Below are positions 1-6,144 of a stretch of DNA of 23,557 bases, piece by piece; the stretch's first letter is position 1, and each line of letters begins with the position of its first letter. Source of the DNA: a virus; the IMG/VR virus record IMGVR_UViG_3300048839_000092, positions 1 to 23,557 of that record; one strand, written 5' to 3'. Position numbers and translations under genes: made by a program. The notes beneath the pieces were generated by a model. That model was given only the letters and a program-made list of their open reading frames with translations, was not told the origin of the DNA and ran no database searches.

Positions 1-870
1 AGGCGAATTTGGTGTTGTCAAACAGCTCAATATTTATTGGAAAGGCAAGGAAACCCCTATCCAAGTCTTGAGGAAACTAGCGAACGATATGGAATTGGAG
101 CAAAGTTAAAAGAAGTAGAAGAGTACTGGGAACGCGGAGTCCAGACATCTGAAATTCCGCGAGATGTACTCGATAAGTATGTCAGACAAGACGTTGATAT
201 TACTTATCAAGTCTATCTTGCACAACAAAAACTAATAAAGCCAAGTCAGCGTACCCTGTTCCGTCTAGCGATGCTAGACCTCCTCTGCCTAGAGGAGCTT
301 GAATGGAACGGCATGCGGTACGACAAGATCGGGATCGAAAAAAAATCAAAAGAAATTGAATCCGAGATCGCCAAACTCCAATCAGAACTTAATCTTTACC
401 ACTCTATACCTAATTTTAACTGGGCTTCTTCTGATCACCTTTCTGCCCTTCTATTTGGTGGGACTATTACTGAGAAAGTAAAGGTCCCTTGCGGACATTA
501 TAAGTCCGGGGCTAAGTCAGGAGAAGTCAAGTATAAAACTGAGGTAGTAGAGCATCACCTACCACGTAGGTACACCCCAAAAAGAACTACTCCGGGAGGA
601 AAATATTCGACTGATGAGTCCTCTTTAGTGGAACTTGATGGCTCAGATCTTGTCAAAGGTATTCTCCGAATAAAAGAACTTGAAAAGCTAAACACCACCT
701 ACTTTCGGGGTCTCTTGGAAAAGACAGAGAAATTCAACTTCGAGCCAGAGTATCTGCATTCTTCGTTTAATCAGTCAGTAACTAAAACAGGTCGGTTATC
801 AAGTACGAAGCCTAATCTGCAAAACAAGCCGGAGGCGCTGGATGAATTTATCATTACAAGATTCAGCTAG
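1..870 (+). CDS. DNA polymerase A-family, N-terminal fragment (3'-5' exonuclease plus thumb), 5' truncated by window edge
   Basis: The reading frame is open from base 1, so the start codon lies outside the window; 289 residues are visible. The first visible part is the end of a 3'-5' exonuclease domain. It contains the ExoIII-type YVRQD motif (YxxxD, about residue 60) and a PSLEE stretch typical of the region before it. The thumb region follows and ends in SVTKTGRLSSTKPNLQNKP, the strongly conserved TGRLSS...NLQN signature that directly precedes palm motif A in PolA enzymes. The frame then stops at TAG 868-870, before motif A. The rest of the polymerase resumes at 1036 as a separate ORF. I see no intein or frameshift signature. 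The fragment is expected to associate with the C-terminal fragment to form one replicative polymerase. Identity as PolA is secure from motifs; the two-subunit nature is inference. Confidence 0.9.
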   Translation, partial: RRIWCCQTAQYLLERQGNPYPSLEETSERYGIGAKLKEVEEYWERGVQTSEIPRDVLDKYVRQDVDITYQVYLAQQKLIKPSQRTLFRLAMLDLLCLEELEWNGMRYDKIGIEKKSKEIESEIAKLQSELNLYHSIPNFNWASSDHLSALLFGGTITEKVKVPCGHYKSGAKSGEVKYKTEVVEHHLPRRYTPKRTTPGGKYSTDESSLVELDGSDLVKGILRIKELEKLNTTYFRGLLEKTEKFNFEPEYLHSSFNQSVTKTGRLSSTKPNLQNKPEALDEFIITRFS

Positions 871-1036
871 GTATACGCAGGCCATAGCTGATATGGCGCA
901 CCTCATAAAGGAGTTTAGTGCCCATGAAGTGATACAAGACTTGAGGGTGTTTTTCCCTGACCAATATGAAGAACTGATAACGGCAGCAAGGGGAGACGAA
1001 AAAAAGAAAAAGATAGCTAGACTATTGGGCTACTAA
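842..1036 (+). CDS. 64-residue protein of unknown function lying between the two polymerase fragments
   Basis: I do not recognise a family. The ORF starts 29 bases before the stop of the polymerase N-fragment, in a different frame. A GGAGG at 831-835 sits 6 bases before its ATG, inside the polymerase coding sequence, so it is very probably translated. Its TAA overlaps the ATG of the polymerase C-fragment (TAATG, 1034-1038), which suggests translational coupling. The protein looks helical and charged, with an aromatic FFPDQYEEL stretch in the middle and a basic KKKK patch near the C-terminus (around residue 56). No homing endonuclease motif (LAGLIDADG, GIY-YIG, HNH) and no Cys/His cluster is visible. 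It could be a polymerase accessory subunit or simply an inserted small gene. Confidence 0.75.
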   Translation: MNLSLQDSARYTQAIADMAHLIKEFSAHEVIQDLRVFFPDQYEELITAARGDEKKKKIARLLGY

Positions 1037-1746
1037 TGCTCGTCAAGGTAGACGCTGCCGGGTTGGAGTGGAGGACTATAGCGTGGTTGTCCAAAGACCC
1101 AGTGGCTATACGAGAACTCAATGACGGGGTTGATACTCATGCAGAGAATCAAACACGCTTTGGATTACCTACTAGACTTATCTCAAAGAGATACCTCTTT
1201 AGAACCATTTATAGAGGCTCTGGGTACGCATTTTCTAAGGACACTGATTTTTCTGTTGTTAGTGACAATCCCGATTATTGGGATAACATCAATCGTAAAT
1301 TTTATGGAAAGTATAAGGGGATAGATGAATGCCATACCCGGTGGGCACAATTAGTAGCAAAGAAACAACCAATAGTCAGTCCGTTGGGCAGGGAGTGGTT
1401 GATTCCGCTGCGCGACGATGGCAAGCTACCGTGGACGACATTAACAAACTATCCAGTACAAGGGACTGGAGCAGACATTGTAATGATAGCGCGTATCAGT
1501 CTGCGACGGAGATTACAAGAATCTGGAAAGCGCTCGTTAATGATATGCACGGTTCACGATGACATTGTTTTAGACTGCCCTACAGAGGAAGTAGATGACG
1601 TAGCCCAAATGTGTTACGGTGTGTTTGACGATATATCCACGAACATATCCCGGATATGGAAAGTAGAAGTTCCTATTAAATTTCCGGGAGAGGTATACAA
1701 AGGAATGAACCTTAAAGACCTAGAGCCAGTAGAGAGGAGACTATGA
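1036..1746 (+). CDS. DNA polymerase A-family, C-terminal fragment (palm and fingers)
   Basis: This 236-residue protein carries the catalytic core missing from the fragment at 1-870. Motif A is VKVDAAGLEWR, with the metal-binding Asp at residue 6. Motif B on the O-helix is R47-x3-K51...Y59, within an LPTR...K...IY..G pattern like that of T7 DNA polymerase. A conserved NYPVQGTGAD follows (138-146). Motif C is VHDD (173-176), with Asp where most PolA enzymes have HDE. The in-frame codon run upstream of ATG 1036 reaches a TAG at 1018-1020, so ATG 1036 is the only sensible start. There is no strong ribosome binding site of its own, so translation probably depends on coupling to the upstream 64-residue ORF. 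It overlaps the next gene by ATGA. Confidence 0.9.
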   Translation: MLVKVDAAGLEWRTIAWLSKDPVAIRELNDGVDTHAENQTRFGLPTRLISKRYLFRTIYRGSGYAFSKDTDFSVVSDNPDYWDNINRKFYGKYKGIDECHTRWAQLVAKKQPIVSPLGREWLIPLRDDGKLPWTTLTNYPVQGTGADIVMIARISLRRRLQESGKRSLMICTVHDDIVLDCPTEEVDDVAQMCYGVFDDISTNISRIWKVEVPIKFPGEVYKGMNLKDLEPVERRL

Positions 1747-2228
1747 GTGCAATTAACATCGAAGTAATCGACGTAACAGTAGAAGAAGTACCACGCCCTA
1801 GCGGTAAGGGGTCTTACGAGAAGGCTACAGTTACCTTCAAGAATACAGAAGGCAAGGTAGATGCGAAGACTCTCCTAGACTTTGCTTCCAAAAATGTGTG
1901 GCCTGTAATCACGACTGCTAAGAAAGGAGATACATTTTCAGTAGAACGCGAGAAAGACGCCAAGGGGTATTGGGTATGGACGGAGATTGCTAAGCAGGAC
2001 ATGCCAGTAGCCCCTACCACAAATAAAACTCCCACTAAGCCGACTTACGAAACGCCTGATGAACGGGCACAACGACAGGTCTATATCATTCGCCAGTCCT
2101 CACTTACGAATGCTATAGCTCTGTTAGGACCAAAGTCAAAGGTTGAGGATGTCCTAAAGACTGCCTCTATCTTTGTCGATTACGTCCTACAAAACGGGGT
2201 TGAATTCCTCGAAGATAATCCAGTATAA
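1743..2228 (+). CDS. Putative single-stranded DNA-binding (OB-like) replication protein
   Basis: The 161-residue protein is encoded directly after the polymerase, with ATGA overlap and a GAGGAG-type ribosome binding site at 1734-1739. The N-terminal half (about 1-85) is rich in alternating beta-type residues, with aromatic and basic positions (GYWVWTEI around 75-82) as in OB-fold proteins. A Pro/Thr/Lys-rich linker covers about 86-108. A C-terminal helical segment contains RQSSLTNAIALL, a pattern I associate with phage ssDNA-binding or replication-accessory proteins next to polymerase genes. Only a weakly acidic tail (EFLEDNPV) is present. The role is inferred mainly from position and overall character. 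Another polymerase cofactor is possible. Confidence 0.5.
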   Translation: MSAINIEVIDVTVEEVPRPSGKGSYEKATVTFKNTEGKVDAKTLLDFASKNVWPVITTAKKGDTFSVEREKDAKGYWVWTEIAKQDMPVAPTTNKTPTKPTYETPDERAQRQVYIIRQSSLTNAIALLGPKSKVEDVLKTASIFVDYVLQNGVEFLEDNPV

Positions 2229-2239
2229 GGAGAGTTCCT

Positions 2240-2410
2240 ATGTTTGTAATCTTTAAGAACAAGCGTCCAGCAGGTAATCAGAAGTACATCACTTACGAAC
2301 AAGCACGGCAAGCTGTGCGTAAGCGACTACGTAAACTCGTAGATGTTCGCAATGCAGGACAACCTAGCTTCCCCATGTGGGCACTGGGCTACGAGATCCG
2401 TAGAGTCTAA
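2240..2410 (+). CDS. Small basic hypothetical protein, 56 residues
   Basis: This short ORF has an AAGGAG ribosome binding site at 2227-2232, 7 bases before its ATG, and fills the gap after the putative SSB gene. The product begins MFVIFKNKRPAGNQKYITYE and is rich in Arg and Lys in its middle part (RQAVRKRLRKLVD), suggesting a nucleic-acid-binding helix. It ends PMWALGYEIRRV. I do not recognise the family. Good ribosome binding site, spacing and size support a real gene. Function is unknown. Confidence 0.65.
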   Translation: MFVIFKNKRPAGNQKYITYEQARQAVRKRLRKLVDVRNAGQPSFPMWALGYEIRRV

Positions 2411-2488
2411 TAGAACTCGACTGCGCGGCTGCGTAGCGGCCGTCCTTGGACAGAGCCGGATAGGCGTAACCGGCATTTTGAGAACAAC
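2411..2488 (+). other. GC-rich structured intergenic block
   Basis: This is the only real intergenic gap in the left block, and it is far more GC-rich than its surroundings (29 of 40 bases at 2421-2460 are G or C by hand count). It holds a CGGC...GCCG inverted repeat around 2426-2442, a GTCC-TT-GGAC palindrome at 2442-2451, and GCCGG...CCGGC at 2455-2474 followed by ATTTT. It lacks a tRNA T-arm consensus. It could be a weak terminator, a phage promoter or RNA-processing site, or a small structured RNA. I cannot decide from the sequence. Confidence 0.45.
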
Positions 2489-2716
2489 ATGACATTGAAA
2501 ATTGTTGGGGTAGAGAATGGTACCAAAAACGTATACGCGGGTAATGATGTATACATAGGAGATTTTGTGTGTATGGTTGATGGGTATTATGTGTATTTTC
2601 CCGATGACAAAACCACTGGTTATTGGTCCGAAGGTTTTCTATTAGAAATTGCTGCTGAGTTACGAAAGTTAAACAAAGAATGGGATGACATAGTACAAAA
2701 CGACGCTAGTATATGA
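2489..2716 (+). CDS. Hypothetical phage protein, 75 residues
   Basis: The ORF starts with ATG shortly after the GC-rich block, with only a weak GAGA-type ribosome binding site. It overlaps the exonuclease gene by ATGA at 2713-2716. The protein has a beta-rich, Tyr-rich first half (GDFVCMVDGYYVYFPDD) and a helical second half (EGFLLEIAAELRKLNKEWDD). No motif points to a function. Its place directly upstream of, and coupled to, the exonuclease suggests an early or replication-period role. Confidence 0.65.
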   Translation: MTLKIVGVENGTKNVYAGNDVYIGDFVCMVDGYYVYFPDDKTTGYWSEGFLLEIAAELRKLNKEWDDIVQNDASI

Positions 2717-3483
2717 GTAAAATAGCGTTAATTGACGGGGACATTCTGGCGTATAGGTGTGCTGCTTCTATTCTCCAGACAAAGACAAAGGAAGCTGAAC
2801 CAGATGATCTGGCAATACTTCGATTGGATGAGCTTATGTATCGCGTTCTTAACGATACACAATCAAGTGAATATAAGCTCTTTCTTTCGGGAAGTGAGAA
2901 CTTTCGTAAAATTATATATCCAGCATATAAAGCAAACAGGACACAACCACCTCCCCCCATGCTAGGTCCATGTCAGGAATTTCTCTTGAAGGAGTGGGGT
3001 GCTAAGTTTACTGACGGGTACGAAGCTGATGATGCTATTGGAATAAATCACGATCCAGAAAAGACTATTGTTGTATCTATCGACAAAGACTTAAAGCAGC
3101 TTCCGGGAGAACACTATCACTTTGTAAAACTAGAGTTCGAGATTGTTGACGAAGAGACCGCAGAACTAAACTTTTGGACCCAGATGTTAGTTGGTGACAC
3201 CTCAGATAATGTCAAAGGTGTTGCCGGGATTGGGCCAGTCAAAGCAAAAAGAATACTGGAAGGAAATAGCCAGATGTATGAAACAGTACGCGAGATGTAC
3301 AACGATGACGAACAATTCCTGATGAACTTTCGTCTGTTACGCATTCTCCGTAATCCTATTGAATATGACAACATCCTAAAGGAGATCGAAAATAAAAACA
3401 GCCTCGGCGAAAGCGAAGGGCAGGAATCTCCAGAAGATAGTGGCGCAGAAGATTCTGGAGATTTTTCCATCGCTGTCTCCTGA
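2713..3483 (+). CDS. 5'-3' exonuclease, FEN/PIN family
   Basis: The 256-residue protein has the ordered acidic motifs of the PolI-N/T7 gp6-like 5' nucleases that remove RNA primers or resect DNA. These are D8-G-D10 at the N-terminus, YEADDA with E104, D106 and D107, SIDKD with D124 and D126, and GDTSDN with D162 and D165. A helix-hairpin-helix segment, GVAGIGPVKAKRIL, follows at 169-182. The YKANR arch motif is at 72-76. The last about 30 residues are a Gly/Ser/Glu-rich acidic tail, probably disordered, whose end overlaps the next gene. All metal ligands appear intact, so activity is expected. It is coupled to the preceding small gene by ATGA. Confidence 0.93.
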   Translation: MSKIALIDGDILAYRCAASILQTKTKEAEPDDLAILRLDELMYRVLNDTQSSEYKLFLSGSENFRKIIYPAYKANRTQPPPPMLGPCQEFLLKEWGAKFTDGYEADDAIGINHDPEKTIVVSIDKDLKQLPGEHYHFVKLEFEIVDEETAELNFWTQMLVGDTSDNVKGVAGIGPVKAKRILEGNSQMYETVREMYNDDEQFLMNFRLLRILRNPIEYDNILKEIENKNSLGESEGQESPEDSGAEDSGDFSIAVS

Positions 3484-3757
3484 TGATGTACGTTCTACTT
3501 CAAGTGGAGCGAGCGGACGAGACGTGCTTCTTTCTCAAGCCGCTAAAGCATCGTTTCCGTTTGCCATCGAATGCAAATCTCATGCAAGCTTTTCTGTTTA
3601 TAAACACTACGAACAAGCCAGATCCCACATTGAAGGACCTGAGTTTGCTATGCTCGTTATCAAACAAAATAGATCCGAGCCGCTTGTACTGCTCTCACTA
3701 AACGACTTCATGGAGATATATGGAAGTAAAAAAAGTAATCAAAACCCCAAAGGGTGA
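3440..3757 (+). CDS. Putative PDDEXK-fold nuclease (Holliday-junction-resolvase-like)
   Basis: This 105-residue ORF begins with GTG inside the exonuclease 3' end (44-base overlap). It shows a compact D-ExK pattern: D28 in GRDVLLS, then E44-C-K46 at the end of a strand (FPFAIECK), then a helix with E58-Q59. This is the arrangement of small PDDEXK nucleases such as Hjc-type resolvases. The following strand (FAMLVIKQNRSEPLVLLS) and the terminal helix DFMEIY complete the small alpha/beta fold. Resolvase or recombination nuclease activity fits the replication context. A competing ORF in another frame (from 3483) lacks any such motif, so I chose this one. Confidence 0.65.
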   Translation: MAQKILEIFPSLSPDDVRSTSSGASGRDVLLSQAAKASFPFAIECKSHASFSVYKHYEQARSHIEGPEFAMLVIKQNRSEPLVLLSLNDFMEIYGSKKSNQNPKG

Positions 3758-3905
3758 ATTCACATTTGAAGGGAATCTTTCTCAAGAGGAACTGGACGTA
3801 ATCGTTACAGTCGGCATTGGCTATCTTCTTGAGAAAGGTGCTCTACCATTATTGACAGAGATCGATGAGAATCTGGACGTAAGTGCTCTATCGGGGCTAC
3901 AATGA
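3720..3905 (+). CDS. Hypothetical phage protein, 61 residues
   Basis: The ATG at 3720 is preceded by a GGAG ribosome binding site inside the end of the nuclease gene (38-base overlap). It ends with an ATGA overlap onto the next ORF. The protein has a short KTPKGEFTFEG beta hairpin, then a helix beginning LSQEELDVIVTVGIGYLLEK, then an acidic C-terminus. The pattern resembles many tiny phage accessory proteins, but no function can be assigned. Confidence 0.6.
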   Translation: MEVKKVIKTPKGEFTFEGNLSQEELDVIVTVGIGYLLEKGALPLLTEIDENLDVSALSGLQ

Positions 3906-4105
3906 AACTACATCTCATTAAAGATGATTGGTATTCATATGGGGCTATTTGGGGTTCAAATGACGACCTTTATACTTGGTCTTCTTGGGAAGTTCCTTAC
4001 GAAGAGTTTCTTACAGCCCACATCTACGACAATCTCATGCAGGAAGGTAATGACTACATAGCAAGCATATATGAGCGTGATCGAGAGAATCCTAGTTATA
4101 CCTGA
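3902..4105 (+). CDS. Hypothetical phage protein, 67 residues
   Basis: The start overlaps the previous stop (ATGA), and the 3' end overlaps the metallophosphatase by 35 bases. The product is rich in Trp and Tyr (DDWYSYGAIWGSNDDLYTWS) and acidic overall, with no Cys pairs and no membrane segment. I do not recognise it. Tight coupling on both sides is the main evidence that it is translated. Confidence 0.6.
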   Translation: MKLHLIKDDWYSYGAIWGSNDDLYTWSSWEVPYEEFLTAHIYDNLMQEGNDYIASIYERDRENPSYT

Positions 4106-4847
4106 CACTCAGGTTAAGCCGGGGGTCCCTTTAGATCATTTTAATTGGATAGGGAATTATATTGCCGCTAAGCAACCTGAAGTCATTGTCCATATCGGGG
4201 ACTTTGCAGACATGCCAAGCTTATCTTCGTATGATCAGGGTAAGAAGTCATTCGAAGGTAGACGATATGTTAAGGATGTTGAGAGCGTCATCAAAGCACA
4301 GGAGATCTTGTTTGACCCAATACATCGACTCAACCGAGATCGAAAAGCCTCTCGTAAGGCTTTGTATCGTCCTAAACTTGTGCTTACCCTCGGAAACCAT
4401 GAGCAACGAATTAACCGGGCTGTGGACGACGATCCTAAACTTGAAGGCGTCATCTCTATCAACGACCTTCAGTATCACCGTTTCGGATGGGAAGTCTTCC
4501 CATATCTGGAGGTCACTATCATCGGAGGAGTTGCCTTCTCTCACTACTTCACAAGCGGGCTGCTTGGGAGACCTGTTACAACCCCCCAAGCCCTCCTAGC
4601 CAAAAAACACATGTCCTGCGTAATGGGACATGTGCAAGTTGATGGAATAGCTTCTCAATATCGTGCGGACGGTAAACGAATCACAGGCATCTTTGCGGGA
4701 TCTTGTTACCTTCACGACGAAGAGTATCTTAACCCACAAGGAAATAAGACATGGAAGGGTATCTGGATGCTCCACGACGTAGATGATGGAGAGTTCGATA
4801 TCATGCCTGTATCACTTAACTATCTGAAAAAGAAATATGCCTCTTAA
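4071..4847 (+). CDS. Calcineurin-like metallophosphatase
   Basis: The 258-residue protein has the ordered metal-binding motifs of the metallophosphoesterase superfamily. DTQ (D12) stands in place of the usual DxH. GDFAD follows at 43-47, then GNHEQR at 108-113, a SHY motif with H158, and GHV at 186-188. The DTQ variant is common in phage members. The substrate is unknown; relatives act as DNA or RNA end phosphatases or nucleotidases. It may process DNA ends or recycle nucleotides in the replication module. It starts inside the previous gene and has only a weak ribosome binding site, so coupling is likely. Confidence 0.85.
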   Translation: MSVIERILVIPDTQVKPGVPLDHFNWIGNYIAAKQPEVIVHIGDFADMPSLSSYDQGKKSFEGRRYVKDVESVIKAQEILFDPIHRLNRDRKASRKALYRPKLVLTLGNHEQRINRAVDDDPKLEGVISINDLQYHRFGWEVFPYLEVTIIGGVAFSHYFTSGLLGRPVTTPQALLAKKHMSCVMGHVQVDGIASQYRADGKRITGIFAGSCYLHDEEYLNPQGNKTWKGIWMLHDVDDGEFDIMPVSLNYLKKKYAS

Positions 4848-5004
4848 GAACATCTTTATGAATAAACCGGGTTCTTTTGTTTATGACGACTATGAGCTTG
4901 TCGAAAAGCTTGATCTATGTGATCCTTATATGGGGCTTTCTAGTATCACCCCTGCCTTATCATTCGACTGGAACGAATATCATGAATCCAGCGACAGCAG
5001 TTAG
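4837..5004 (+). CDS. Small acidic hypothetical protein, 55 residues
   Basis: The ATG at 4837 lies in the last codons of the metallophosphatase gene. The ORF runs to TAG at 5002-5004, overlapping the endolysin start at 4982. The translation begins MPLKNIFMNKPGSFVYDDYE and has an acidic Tyr/Asp-rich core ending NEYHESSDSS, which looks protein-like. It would fill the otherwise empty stretch between metallophosphatase and endolysin. An overlapping frame could extend the endolysin upstream instead; I prefer this reading because that extension has no ribosome binding site. Function is unknown. Confidence 0.5.
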   Translation: MPLKNIFMNKPGSFVYDDYELVEKLDLCDPYMGLSSITPALSFDWNEYHESSDSS

Positions 5005-5461
5005 ACTGTTTAAGGTCTTAGCTATGGCGGTTGCCATTGCCGCACCCGCAGAGGGCTTAAGGCAGGCAGCTTACCGGGATTCTGGGGGTATTATAACTAC
5101 GTGTTATGGGTCCACTTCAAATGTACGAGAGGATGTAGTATACTCCATAGAGGAGTGCCACAACAGGCTTAGCCAAGACATGCTGAAAGCCATACACATT
5201 GTAGAGAAGTGTGTGCCCGGTCTACCAGATCATATGCTTGCAGCTTGGGCAGATGCGGTATTTAATATAGGTGAGCGCATAGTATGTGACACAAATACTA
5301 GCACAGCAGCTCGACTGCTCAAAGCAAATAAATTGACCGAGGCTTGTAACGAGCTTCCTAAATGGAACAAGGCCAGAGTTGGCGGATTTCTAGTAGAACT
5401 TCCGGGCCTGACAAAGAGACGAGAACGGGAGAGAGACTTATGTTTGTCTGGAAATACGTAG
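4982..5461 (+). CDS. SAR-type endolysin, GH24 lysozyme (phage P21 R-like)
   Basis: From ATG 4982 the product is 159 residues, the usual length of P21-type lysozymes. The catalytic triad has the family spacing: E24-x8-D33-x5-T39 (AEGLRQAAYRD then IITTCYG). The C-terminal block WNKARVGG...LPGLTKRRERERDLCL is the conserved GH24 end. Residues about 9-23 are a short, weakly hydrophobic, Ala-rich segment, as in signal-anchor-release enzymes that are secreted by Sec and activated on leaving the membrane. The frame is open further upstream to a TTG at 4877, but that part lies over another ORF and has no ribosome binding site, so I reject the 194-residue version. It overlaps the spanin gene by 22 bases and degrades murein at lysis. 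Confidence 0.85.
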   Translation: MNPATAVRLFKVLAMAVAIAAPAEGLRQAAYRDSGGIITTCYGSTSNVREDVVYSIEECHNRLSQDMLKAIHIVEKCVPGLPDHMLAAWADAVFNIGERIVCDTNTSTAARLLKANKLTEACNELPKWNKARVGGFLVELPGLTKRRERERDLCLSGNT

Positions 5462-6144
5462 CAGCTGGACTATTGATTCTGTGGTTGGGAGCACTGGCTT
5501 TGTTGGGGTTTGGTTACGTTTACTACGAAGGTCAATTACTTGTAGCTGAACAAGCCCATCAAAAAACAAAAACTGAGCTTGCTGACCTAAATCTGGAGCT
5601 GCAAAAAGCTATAACTCATGCTCTAGAAGAAAGCTTACGACAAAATGAAGTAGTGATAAATGTTCAGAGAGAACTCGAAAATGCTAAATCAGAAATCAAC
5701 GCTAAAGATGCTACTATTTCTAAGCTCAATGCTCGTGGGGTGCGCGACAACCTCCGTACCCACGCCGCCGCCCAAGTTGCCGCCTCCACCAGTGACACTG
5801 CAATCGTCGAGCTTGCCGAGGTGGCAGCCGAAGGCGCAGAACTTCTTGCGGAAAGTGGAGAATTACTTAGACAGTGTGCAAAAGATCACGACACGAGAGC
5901 AGCCGAAGTAGAGGCTTTAGTTAAAGCATGGCCTGTAAATGGAGAACAAATGACATTGAATGATATTAAGAAAGCTCTCGTCAAGATGGACGAAGTTACT
6001 TTGCTGGAAATTTTGGATATATCCTCAGAGGATCTTGTCGAGCGTTTTGGGGATTTTATTGAAATCAAGGCGGATCTTTTAGAAGAGGATCTGGAGTCTG
6101 ACATGGAGTTTTATGACGGACAAGAAGATACAGAAGAGGCATAA
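5440..6144 (+). CDS. Inner-membrane spanin (Rz-like) with acidic C-terminal extension
   Basis: ATG 5440 follows a GGGAGAG ribosome binding site, giving 234 residues. The frame is open further upstream, but that portion overlaps the endolysin. Residues about 6-27 are one membrane segment, followed by a long heptad-like coiled coil (about 35-100) and an Ala/Glu-rich helix ending RAAEVEALVKAWPVN, as in Rz i-spanins. The outer-membrane partner is nested in another frame. The final about 64 residues, from MTLNDIKKALVKMDE on, are acidic and unlike a spanin; they resemble a separate small phage protein family. An in-frame ATG at 5950 with GGAGA just upstream could also give that part separately. It would act with the o-spanin to disrupt the outer membrane. 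Confidence 0.8.
   Translation: MFVWKYVAAGLLILWLGALALLGFGYVYYEGQLLVAEQAHQKTKTELADLNLELQKAITHALEESLRQNEVVINVQRELENAKSEINAKDATISKLNARGVRDNLRTHAAAQVAASTSDTAIVELAEVAAEGAELLAESGELLRQCAKDHDTRAAEVEALVKAWPVNGEQMTLNDIKKALVKMDEVTLLEILDISSEDLVERFGDFIEIKADLLEEDLESDMEFYDGQEDTEEA
5681..5911 (+). CDS. Outer-membrane lipoprotein spanin (Rz1-like), nested in the i-spanin gene
   Basis: This ORF lies wholly within the i-spanin gene in another frame, the classical Rz/Rz1 arrangement. The product has a signal sequence KSTLKMLLFLSSMLVGC with a lipobox ending in the Cys to be lipidated (LVGC). A Pro-rich linker follows (PTPPPKLPPPP), then a short C-terminal helix. I use ATG 5681 (76 residues); an ATG 7 codons upstream (5660) gives 83 residues and cannot be excluded. 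The lipobox means the host has an outer membrane and lipoprotein sorting, which supports a Gram-negative host. Confidence 0.85.
   Translation: MLNQKSTLKMLLFLSSMLVGCATTSVPTPPPKLPPPPVTLQSSSLPRWQPKAQNFLRKVENYLDSVQKITTREQPK
5950..6144 (+). CDS. Possible internal in-frame product: 64-residue acidic protein
   Basis: An in-frame ATG with GGAGA at 5941-5945 lies exactly where spanin-like sequence ends. The 64 residues MTLNDIKKALVKMDEVTLLE through EDTEEA form two or three predicted helices, with an ISSEDLVERFGDFIE core, and are strongly acidic. My recollection is that stand-alone phage proteins of this type exist near lysis or late genes, so this may be a formerly separate gene now read through from the spanin. 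Whether it is made separately, only as a fusion, or both cannot be told from the sequence. Confidence 0.4.
   Translation: MTLNDIKKALVKMDEVTLLEILDISSEDLVERFGDFIEIKADLLEEDLESDMEFYDGQEDTEEA

Noticed and set aside
870-1036. Group I intron or intein as cause of the polymerase interruption
   Set aside because: The gap is only about 165 bases, is fully coding with a good ribosome binding site, and shows no intein splice-junction residues and no intron core. The downstream half has its own start codon.
2411-2488. tRNA gene in the GC-rich gap
   Set aside because: There is no T-arm consensus and no acceptor stem pairing of the right length.
3483-3701. 72-residue ORF directly after the exonuclease stop
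   Set aside because: The overlapping frame from 3440 shows a D-ExK nuclease pattern; this one shows no recognisable motif.
4235-4589. Minus-strand ORFs opposite the metallophosphatase
   Set aside because: They are shadows over conserved metal-binding motifs, with no ribosome binding sites and opposite to operon direction.
4877-4981. Upstream extension of the endolysin from a TTG with an extra hydrophobic segment
   Set aside because: There is no ribosome binding site, another plausible ORF uses the same DNA, and the shorter form has the standard P21-lysozyme length and a SAR segment.
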